DNA of 64,000 bases from NCBI RefSeq assembly GCF_007475525.1, contig NZ_CP037899.1, positions 1,612,001-1,676,000 of the forward strand, given 5' to 3'. Origin of the DNA: Methylacidiphilum kamchatkense Kam1 (lineage in GTDB: Bacteria; Verrucomicrobiota; Verrucomicrobiia; Methylacidiphilales; Methylacidiphilaceae). This document shows, piece after piece, positions 56,010-64,000 of this stretch (its first letter is position 1; every line of letters starts with the position of its first letter). The notes below the pieces were generated by a model. It did not search any database. It saw only the letters and a list, made by a program, of their open reading frames with translations, and was not told the DNA's origin. The translations under genes were made by a program, and so were the position numbers.

Positions 56010-57586
56010 ATGTCTTTTATGGACAAAAAAACCTCTCTTTTGATTTTTTTTTCTATTATCAGCCCAGCAACTGGATTTCTTGTGGAAATGTTATTAGGTT
56101 GGAAATTCGGGATATCTTCAGTTGTGGATGGATATAGAACTGCTTTACTTTTTTTTCGGTACAAGGATTTATCATTGCTTTTTTTCCTACCCTCATTCCT
56201 TTTATTCTTGAGAAAATACAGAAGGAAGAAAGTAACGGATGTGAGACTGTCTCCTCTTTTGCTAATACTATTGCTTTATGTTTTATTCCAGTTGTGCTTA
56301 TAGCTTACTTCAAGCCTTCACTCTTAGTTCATTTTTTGACCCCAAAAATTACACCTTTGGGACAAGAATCAGCAATGATATTAATAAAATGGTTCTCTAT
56401 AGCCTTGATCCCAATGGTATAGATAACAGTTTGGAGTATAGCCTTGCTAGCTATAGGGATATTTATATTGACCCAAGTTTGTCAAATAACTTTAAACATT
56501 TTTGTAGCTTTTGGAGTTATTACTAAAAGCATTTCTACAATAGGCTTGTTTTATTTTTTAGGTTATGGAATAGGAGCGGCTATTACAATTGCATTGTTGC
56601 TAAAGAAAATTCATCTTAGATATAATACATTTTTAAAAATTACATTTGGTTTTGACTTTAAAGACCATGGAAAATTAATAAAAGATGGACTACCTACATT
56701 ACTTTCATTTTTTTTATCATTTATTGCATTGATTATATTATATCAGTGTACTTCAAAAATAGGTTCTGGGGCTATTGCCGTTTCCGGTTTAAGTTATAAG
56801 CTTCTTATATTGGTATCCCTCATTCCTTCTGCAATCTCTACCGTTCTTTTTCAAAGAATTTCCTTATCCCACGTGAAAAATGATACGATATCCAAGAACT
56901 TTCTTATCGAAAAGGGCTTAAGATCGAATCTTTATTTTGCTATTCCTTTAATGGCACTTGTTTTTATGTTGAGAAAAGATATTATCAGTCTATTCTTGGG
57001 CCATGGCATGTTTAATCAAGCAGCAGTTGATTGGACTTCAACCATCTTTGGTTTTTTTCTAATGTGTATTCCTGCTCCAACAATAAATGATTTTACGACA
57101 AAAATATTTTTTAACAATGGGGATTCTTATACACCATCGGTTATAACTTCGTTCTTAGCGATAGGACAATATATAGGCTTTCCGCTTATAACGAAATATG
57201 GAAGATTAGAATTATTAGTCTTATTTATAGTATTTGTCTCCTATATTCAGGCATTTTTACTATTTTATTTTTTATCAATAAAGCTTCATTTAAAATATTT
57301 TTTTAAAAATTTATTCCTATTCTTAATGCATTTAAGTGGTTTCACTATTTTTTCAGTGTTATTGTCTTTATTGCTAGTCCATACTTTATCATTTTTAATG
57401 AAATCATCAATTTCTTTTTATCTGAAGTTATTCATAGTACTTACAGCCAGCATTTTTTCATTCTTTTTAACTTCTTATTATTGTAAACTTGAAGAGACTC
57501 GTTTTATTATTAGTTCTTTAAAAACAATATTGTTTAAATTTAATTATATTATAAACCGATTATTTTATTATATTACTTTTTTATAA
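56010..57586 (+). pseudogene. MurJ/MviN-like flippase, one frameshift and one nonsense codon
   Basis: MurJ-family proteins flip lipid-linked precursors. Frame one starts MDKKTSLLIFFSIISPATGF and DGYRTALLFF. A second frame continues VQGFIIAFFPTLIPFILEKI, then SSFANTIALCFIPVVLIAYF and IKWFSIALIPMV. It then meets TAG at 56420-56422 and goes on in the same frame to 57586 (IAVSGLSYKLLILVSLIPSA, GLRSNLYFAIPLMALVF). The frameshift is at CGG 56157-56159, where one G would restore FFRVQGF. The in-frame TAG is a true substitution. Restored length is about 525 residues, normal for MurJ. It is the second flippase of the region and probably not the essential cell-wall one. Confidence 0.8.
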
Positions 57587-57631
57587 TAGCATAATTCGTT
57601 CTTACTCTCTCTTTTCATATTTTCACATGGC

Positions 57632-58780
57632 ATGAAAACAATAAAAGTACTCATTGCATTTATTAATTATGGTCCTTATCACATTGCACGTGCTAAAGAG
57701 CTTTTAAAATATAAAGAAATCAACCCAATTTTTTTAGAGCTTTCTTCAAGCACCTTAGCTCATCCATGGAGTGTTAGAAGAGAAGATAGCATACCATTAA
57801 TTACTCTTCTCAACAGACCGTACGAAAGAATAACAAAAAAAGAATCTTGGGAAATGATGAAACAAAAACTAGAAGAACTAGATCCAGATGTATTTATTGG
57901 CGCTGGTTTTGGAGAACCATGGATCCGTAAGAGTTTTATGCTTATGAAGTTAAAGAAAAAGGCAACGGTTTTATTTTTCTCTACTTTAAAAACAGATAGA
58001 AAACGATTTTGGATCAAAGAAAACTTTAAAAAAATGTTTATGAATTTTTTGTTTGATGCTGCTCTTGTAGGTGGGAAAAAACACAAAGATTACTTAGTAG
58101 ATTTAGGGTATCCAGAAAATAAAATTTGGGAATACGGAGAAGTAGTAGACAATTCCTTTTTTGTTAAGCAATCAATACAAGTGAAAGCAAATGAAGATGT
58201 TTGGAGGCAAAAGCTAAGCCTTCCAAAAAATTATTTTCTTTATATTGGAAGAATGGATCCAGAAAAAAACCTTTCTTTTCTTTTAAATGCTTATAAAAAA
58301 TATCAACTCTCTGGTGGAATGTGGGATTTGATTCTGATTGGGAAAGGGAAAGAAAAAGAAAAATTAATGGATTTTGTAATTTCTCAAAAACTATATAACA
58401 TCCATTTTTTTGATTACTTACCAACTGAATTACTTCCACCTTATTATGCTCTGGCTAAGGCTTTCATCTTACCTAGCCTTATTGAACCGTGGGGTCTTGT
58501 TGTCAATGAGGCAATGGCCTGCGGATTGCCTGTTATTGTTTCAAAAAATTGTGGATGTGTTTCTGAATTAGTAAGTAAAGAGAATGGATTTATCTTTGAT
58601 CCTCATAATTCTGAAGAACTTGCTTTGATTTTGCTGAAAATATCTCAAATGGATAAAAAACTTCTAGCTTCTATGAGTGAATGTTCACAAAAGAAAATCG
58701 AATTGTATTCCCCTCAGAACTGGGCAAAGAGTATAGTAGAATCTTCTTTATTTGCATGGAATTCGAAAAAAACCTTTTAA
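57632..58780 (+). CDS. GT4 glycosyltransferase
   Basis: An intact 382-residue GT-B enzyme. The N-terminal domain has VLIAFINYGPYHIARAKELL and DVFIGAGFGEPWIRKSFMLM. The donor domain starts LPKNYFLYIGRMDPEKNLSF, with LILIGKGKEKEKLMDF and LPSLIEPWGLVVNEAMACGL, the E-x7-E region ending in CGLPVIVSKNCGC. It lies 46 bases after the MurJ-like gene. The acceptor is unknown. Confidence 0.88.
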   Translation: MKTIKVLIAFINYGPYHIARAKELLKYKEINPIFLELSSSTLAHPWSVRREDSIPLITLLNRPYERITKKESWEMMKQKLEELDPDVFIGAGFGEPWIRKSFMLMKLKKKATVLFFSTLKTDRKRFWIKENFKKMFMNFLFDAALVGGKKHKDYLVDLGYPENKIWEYGEVVDNSFFVKQSIQVKANEDVWRQKLSLPKNYFLYIGRMDPEKNLSFLLNAYKKYQLSGGMWDLILIGKGKEKEKLMDFVISQKLYNIHFFDYLPTELLPPYYALAKAFILPSLIEPWGLVVNEAMACGLPVIVSKNCGCVSELVSKENGFIFDPHNSEELALILLKISQMDKKLLASMSECSQKKIELYSPQNWAKSIVESSLFAWNSKKTF

Positions 58781-58810
58781 AAGATAAACATAATTATATG
58801 ACAAAAAGAG

Positions 58811-60008
58811 ATGAGTGTGGTAGATAATCATCTTGGGATTAAAATTCCACTGTTGCTTGTTTTCTTTCTTAGTTTTTTCTGGGTTTTAGAAGGAATTTTT
58901 GGTGATTCATTAGTTATTTGTCAATCATTAGGAATACTTTCGCTTTTTTTACTTCTTATTGGAATCGGAATTTCAATACTTAAAGATCCCACTTCAATTG
59001 TAAGACCAGTGATAGTTTTCTTATTGGTTGTATTTATTTTTTTGTGCTAGACATGGCTTTCTTAAGAGATTTAGAAGACTTCTCTCCACATGTAATTATT
59101 CTAAGTTTTACCTTATGCGTTCTGATTATCATTATATTTCTGTTAAGTTGGTATTCTTTTTTTTTCAATAGATCGCCATTTGAATTGATTTTAAAACATA
59201 CTGACTTTGACTTTTCTGGTAATGTTTATTACTGGATATCTGTAATATTTTTCTTATTATAGATATTTATATATCTGTATCTTGCCAAAGGAAATATTTT
59301 TCTTATATTTAAAGAATTGCTAAAAGCAAGAGCAGTAAGTAGTGAAGGAGGGGTACTTGGTGGAGGACAAGTTCATGATTGGTAAGTAATATTACAGCCT
59401 ATAGATTATTTATTTACCACAACACCATTTTTTATTGACAGGGCATGGAAAAAGAAATTAAGTACTCTAAAGAAAATTTCTACTACTGATCATTTTATTA
59501 ACAGATCTTACAATTGCTATATTAAGTGGAACAAGATCAAATGTTGTTTTTGCTATAAGTTTGATATTTTTTGCACGGGCAGCAGATAGAGACAGGAATT
59601 TTAGATAAATCTCAATTGTATTTGTATTTCTATCTTTCATACTAGCTCCCATATTTGATATTATGCTAAATGTAAGAAGTTATAGATGGTCACATTTAGG
59701 AGATATTGATCGCAATGATATTCACAGTAATATTATATATGCTCATAGAGATAACAACCTTTATTATACCACGTTTTTTGTGGAAAAACAACCCATTTCC
59801 AGGGGAACAACTCGGGAATAGTGATTACGTTTTATGGGTTACCACATGCTCTATTGTCGGAGATTTTATGAGATGGGGAGGTATAAGTTTTTTATTTTTT
59901 GGAAGTATTCTTACTGGTATTTTTGCAAAGATGCATGAGAAGATTTATAACATACGCAAAAAAGATGGGTCTTTATTAATTTTTATCATTTTTTATTATA
60001 TGTTTTAG
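58811..60008 (+). pseudogene. Wzy-like polysaccharide polymerase, heavily degraded
   Basis: Hydrophobic segments continue through several frames: KIPLLLVFFLSFFWVLEGIF, then VIILSFTLCVLIIIIFLLSW, then DLTIAILSGTRSNVVFAISL, then FPGEQLGNSDYVLWVTTCSI and GDFMRWGGISFLFFGSILTG. The SGTRSN motif and the EQLGNSDYV loop resemble oligosaccharide-repeat polymerases. Lesions include a frameshift at a T run near 59036-59043, in-frame stops near 59260 and 59383, and further shifts near 59480 and 59700. This is clearly dead and is the third polymerase/ligase trace. Confidence 0.68.
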
Positions 60009-60196
60009 TAGGAATACTAATAACTATTATTTCTATTACATCTTTATATTATATTTCCTGTAATAATAGCAATAGCATATATTCTTAATAGATATAAAAT
60101 GTTAACAAAAAACTATAATTATAAATTAATATAATATTCATAAAAACATATTTTTAATATTAATTTACTATATAGTATGAATATAGCATATGATTT

Positions 60197-61087
60197 ATGA
60201 ATTCTATAATCGTTCATTCTGTTTTACATCATAGAGATGTTCAATTGGCATGTCTAGGATTAGGTTCTCTTGTTTATTTTCAGTTGATCCTATTTATTTG
60301 ATCATTCATGATGACGGTTCCTTAACAGAAGAGGATTATCATGTTTTAAAAAATTCACTTCCAATTAAAAGAATAATTTCTAAAGAAGAAAGCGATGATT
60401 TGCTTTATTCAATTCTGATTAAATATCCAAAAATAAATATGTTTAGATCACGATTTCCGGTTTAGGGAATAAAACTTCTGGATTTAGCATTTTTTATCAT
60501 ACTGATAAATATGGATATTGTGATGCTGATATTTTCTTTTTTAGACCATTTATAAATATGTTTTCTTTTTCTAATAGCCAGATTTCTATTGTTATAATGA
60601 TGGATCAATCTGAATCATATTGTATAAGACCATAGCTTTATATTCAGAATACTAATCTTAGAGTTATCAGCAAAGCAAATGCAGGCTTATTTTACATTCG
60701 TAAAAACATATATGATTTGGATTTTCTTGTATGGTTTCTTGGATATCCATGGGAAGATAAATAAATATATCTTTGTAATCAATCTTATTATGCTATTTTA
60801 GCTCATTTACATCATGGAGCTCAGTATGATAAAAAAAGGTTAGAATACCTACAAAAAAGGATCTCGATTCTATGTCTATCGATAATATAGTTGCTTATCA
60901 TTTTATCAGTGCTAAAAGAATATATTTCTGGAAATTTTACGAAAAATATAATGCTAATTATAAAGAAAATAAATCCCTTGAACCAACATCAATTATTTTA
61001 AAAAAGCCTATTGTATTGAATTCTTTTTTACATTCCTGTTGTCTTCTTGCTAGAAAATTACGAACGATCTTCAAATATGAATTATAA
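60197..61087 (+). pseudogene. Conserved glycosyltransferase-like protein, multiply broken
   Basis: Piecing frames together yields MNSIIVHSVLHHRDVQLACL, VDPIYLIIHDDGSLTEEDYH, KTSGFSIFYHTDKYGYCDAD, LRVISKANAGLFYIRKNIYD and IDNIVAYHFISAKRIYFWKF. The HDDGSLTEED and CDADIFFFRP pieces recall nucleotide-diphospho-sugar transferase-like proteins of polysaccharide loci. There are frameshifts near 60285, 60460 and 60860 and in-frame stops near 60633 and 60762. The family is not certain. Confidence 0.55.
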
Positions 61088-61113
61088 GCAGCAATTTTCA
61101 TCTTTTTTTATTT

Positions 61114-61895
61114 ATGGACCGAGACTTCCTTATAAAGCTTTTTGGATATAAAGCAGCTTTTTTTCATGGAGATACCCTTATCTTTGATAGATGACATTGG
61201 CTTAAAAGACATCTTTCAAAAACTAATGGAAAAGCAAAATTTTTAGACTTAGGTTGTGGTAGTGGAGCCTTTTCTATTGGAGCCGCTCAATTAGGATATG
61301 AAGTAATTGGGATAACTTGGAATAAAAGAGAAATAGATGCTTGTGTATCTAGAGCAAATTAGCTAAAGTAAGTAATGTCAGCTTTATTCAAATGAATCTA
61401 AAAGAACTTTCGAACATAGATGAATGGAAAGGAAAATTTAATTGGGTAATAGCTTTTGAAGTTATTGAACATATTCTTGATGATAAAAAATTTTTCATAG
61501 ACGCAACTCAATGTTTAATCCCTGGAGGACGATTATTAGTCACGACCCCTTATCTTCATTACAAACCAATAAGCAAAGAAGACAATGGTCCTTTTGAACC
61601 TATAGAAGATGGTCGTCATGTACGACGAGGATATTCTAAAGCAATGCTTTTTGAGTTGTGTAAAGAGGCCAAAGTAATTCCAGAAGAAATATCCTATTGT
61701 AGTGGTTTTATTAGTCAAAAAGTAACTGCGTTAATGAGAAAAGGAGAAAAAATTTACCCTTTTTTTGGTTGGACGTTATCTTTACCCCTTCGACCAATTA
61801 TCCCTTTTTTAGACCCAATTTTTACAAAATGTCTACAGTGGCCATTCTTTAGTATTTGCCTTGAAGCATACAAGCCAAGCTATGCAATCAATTAA
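61114..61895 (+). pseudogene. SAM-dependent methyltransferase, nonsense codon plus frameshift
   Basis: From ATG 61114 the frame reads MDRDFLIKLFGYKAAFFHGD and IFDR, then TGA at 61192-61194, then HWLKRHLSKT and FLDLGCGSGAFSIGAAQLGY (motif I). TGG in place of TGA would give DRWHWLKRHL, the usual form in this family. A second lesion at 61359-61360 (one T short) shifts the frame into LAKVSNVSFIQMNLKELSNI and VIAFEVIEHILDDKKFFIDA, which end at 61895. Restored length is about 260 residues. The gene overlaps the next GT4 start by 14 bases. Confidence 0.78.
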
Positions 61896-62987
61896 AGTTA
61901 ACATTGGAGTGTGTGGTCGTTTTCATTTTCACAATTATGTAAGTTATTTAGCAGAAAAAGGTGTCTTAAACCGATTTTATTTTTCTCAAAAAATTGGTGC
62001 CCCAAAAAATCTTGGTAAAGCCGCCTCCGTATCGAAGAATCTTTGGATAAAAGAATATCTCATGAGAGGAATAGGTCCTTTTTTGCAGGATCATTATGCA
62101 GAGCAATTTCTTTCATTTTGTCATGAAATTTGGCAAAATTTAGTACTTCAGAATTGGGATTCAGCACCAATTTTTCATCTCCTTCTTCATGGAACCGGAT
62201 TAAGGATAATAAAAAAAACAAAAAGTGAGAATGGGATTGTTCTTGTGGAAATTGTAAACGCTCATCCACTTGAATTAGCGAAGCTTTTGGAAGAAGAAGA
62301 TGAAAAAAGATTAAGCTTACCAAAGAAAAATCATTTATGGGCTGCAGAAAAAAAACGAATAGAAGAGATCTATGAATCAGATTTTCTGTTAGTCCCATCT
62401 AATTGGGTCCTTTCCTCTTTAATTAAGTATGGAATTGACAAGAAGAAAATTTTTAAATTCCTAATGGAGTGAATCTTCAACGATTTTATCCTCCCAAAGA
62501 ACATAAAAATGACATTTTTAGAATTGTCTGTGTGGCTCAGATTAATCAACGGAAAGGTCAGATTGATTTAGTACAAGCATTTAAAAAATTAAAGCTTCCC
62601 CATTCAGAACTTTTATTAATTGGAGCAATGGATTTAAACTATAAAAGAATATTAAAAGATTATTCTTATCTTTTTATTCATTATCCATTTATTCCTAATC
62701 ATAGACTTTTGGATTTATTCCATTCATCATCGCTATTTGTTCTTCCATCTATTGAAGATGGATTTGCAATAGCTACATTAGAAGCGATGGCTAGTGGTTT
62801 ACCTGTTATAACAACAGATAACAATGGGGCTTGTGATGTTATTGAAGATGGAAAAGAAGGGTTTATAGTTCCAATACACAATCCTGATCTTATATCAGAT
62901 AAAATATTATTTCTTTCTAATAATAAAGATATTCGATTGACTATGGGGCATAATGCATCATTAAAAGCTAAGATTTTTCTTGGATGA
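61882..62987 (+). pseudogene. GT4 glycosyltransferase, one or two frameshifts
   Basis: The N-domain frame (MQSIKVNIGVCGRFHFHNYV, WGFLL-like SDFLLVPSNWVLSSLIKYGI) ends at 62472. The donor domain (FRIVCVAQINQRKGQIDLVQ, LFVLPSIEDGFAIATLEAMA with E-x7-E) follows in another frame to 62987. One more A in the A3 run at 62455-62457 gives KIFKIPNGVNLQRFYPP. The end (LKAKIFLG) also looks shifted in the T5 run at 62974-62978; one more T gives KIFSWMKSLF, with the usual FSW of the last helix. It is similar to the remnant at 37393-37895. Confidence 0.8.
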
Positions 62988-63049
62988 AATCTCTATTTTA
63001 TACATTTATTTTTAACATATAAAAGATTATATTGTAATATGGATTTTTT

Positions 63050-64000
63050 ATGTCATTAAATTTTTTATATAAATATAACATATTTAGATTATTATACATT
63101 TTTATAATAAAATATTTTTTATATCCTTTTCGTTTTATTTATCGTTATATTTTTAGAAATTATTTTATTCCTGATAGTATATGTTCTGATATAGTTACAG
63201 AAATAAATAATAATAATAATATTGGTAAATGTCTAGATATAATAGATTTTAAAGATAATTATTTTATTTATTTATATAAATGGAAATATTATGATGATTA
63301 TAAATTTGTAAATGTTATATTATATAATGCAAGATTACTAGGTAATAGAGGAATTGTTGTAACATATAATAATAAAATTTCAGAAGAACTGTCACCTAAA
63401 AATTTTTTTATAATGTCAAAATATGGTTTATTTAGATTTTATAGATTAAATATTTGCATAAAATTTCATATTGGTCTTTCATTATTTACTCATTATGGTT
63501 TTGCAGATAATTATGGACATTGGCTTCTGGAAGTCATATCTAAAATTATATATTTTAAGAATTTTTATAAAACACTTAGCATCTTTGAAGTATTTATTGT
63601 TAATAAATTAAAATATGATTTTCAGAAAGAAACTCTAAAAGCTTTAAATATTAATTTAGATAATGTTGTTGAACTAGACAATCATATATGTTATTTTTTT
63701 GATAAACTATATATATCTTCATACCATTGGTGGGGAGGATATCTACCTCCTCGCTATCTATTGAAGGAGATGAAAAAATATTTTTCTATTAATTTTAATT
63801 TTATATCTCATAATATATACAATAATATTATTTATATTTCTAGAAAAAAATGCAAAAATAGAAGAGTATTAAATGAAGATGATTTATTAAACCGTTTAAA
63901 TGACTATAATATTAGGGTATTGTTATTAGAAGATTTATCTTTTTTACAACAAGTAGAATTATTTCAAAATATAAAAATAGTCATTGGTCCTTTTGGAGCC
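63050..64000 (+). CDS. GT61-like (DUF563) glycosyltransferase, 3' end beyond window
   Basis: The frame is open from ATG 63050 to the last base, 317 codons, with no stop in view. Family features are THYGFADNYGHWLLEVISKI, SSYHWWGGYLPPRYLLKE, IIYISRKKCKNRRVLNEDDL and the final IVIGPFGA, matching the DUF563/GT61 capsular polysaccharide transferase pattern. Codons are overwhelmingly A/T-ending and the protein is rich in Ile, Asn, Tyr and Lys, more so than neighbouring genes, which points to a separate origin. The start lies 62 bases after the previous gene; an ATG at 63039 leads to a stop. Confidence 0.8.
   Translation, partial: MSLNFLYKYNIFRLLYIFIIKYFLYPFRFIYRYIFRNYFIPDSICSDIVTEINNNNNIGKCLDIIDFKDNYFIYLYKWKYYDDYKFVNVILYNARLLGNRGIVVTYNNKISEELSPKNFFIMSKYGLFRFYRLNICIKFHIGLSLFTHYGFADNYGHWLLEVISKIIYFKNFYKTLSIFEVFIVNKLKYDFQKETLKALNINLDNVVELDNHICYFFDKLYISSYHWWGGYLPPRYLLKEMKKYFSINFNFISHNIYNNIIYISRKKCKNRRVLNEDDLLNRLNDYNIRVLLLEDLSFLQQVELFQNIKIVIGPFGA

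Noticed and set aside
1-64000. CRISPR arrays, tRNA and rRNA genes, intact insertion sequences
   Set aside because: I looked for regularly spaced repeats, cloverleaf arms and transposase motifs in the gaps and found none I could support; a tRNAscan or IS search was not possible here.

Overview
The window looks like a chromosome segment of a verrucomicrobial, probably Methylacidiphilum-like, bacterium. This placement is an inference from gene content and moderate-to-low GC; the window contains no rRNA or other phylogenetic marker. I saw no tRNA, rRNA, CRISPR array or intact insertion sequence.

Positions 1 to about 29,300 are mostly ordinary core genome. On the minus strand, reading from 7510 down, are pyrB, pyrC, carA, trpD, an HtrA-type protease and the N-terminal part of secA. 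Diverging from pyrB are leuD, leuB, a two-domain AhbA/AhbB (Lrp-like) protein and a SulP anion transporter. Then come tyrS, an RRM RNA-binding protein, apaG, thiD, a quinone-oxidoreductase-like enzyme, an LptE-like and a BamD-like envelope pair, and a DUF4912/GH57/DUF1460 operon. Next is an arsenic locus, arsR-arsC divergent from an acr3 pump gene carrying two frameshifts. A three-gene type III polyketide operon (methyltransferase, flavoprotein, chalcone-synthase-like enzyme) follows and resembles srsABC.

Positions 29,300 to 37,400 are accessory. They hold a seven-heme cytochrome c, an Slp-like protein, a broken AAA ATPase/DUF4276 (TOPRIM-like) pair that resembles a defence module, an arylamine N-acetyltransferase and an unknown protein with a HEPN-like RNNFAFH motif.

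Positions 37,400 to 64,000 are a long plus-strand exopolysaccharide/O-antigen region, visibly more AT-rich than the first half. It contains GT2, GT4 and GT61 glycosyltransferases, sugar or lipid methyltransferases, two flippases, three polymerase/ligase genes or remnants, and two large secreted beta-propeller proteins. More than half of these genes are broken. Most lesions are single-base indels, often in mononucleotide runs, but several are in-frame nonsense codons. The locus is therefore either truly decaying through repeated cassette replacement, or decaying with added homopolymer sequencing errors. The best candidates for something little described are the secreted propeller pair at 46672-51860, the polyketide operon, the ATPase/TOPRIM wreck and the HEPN-like protein.
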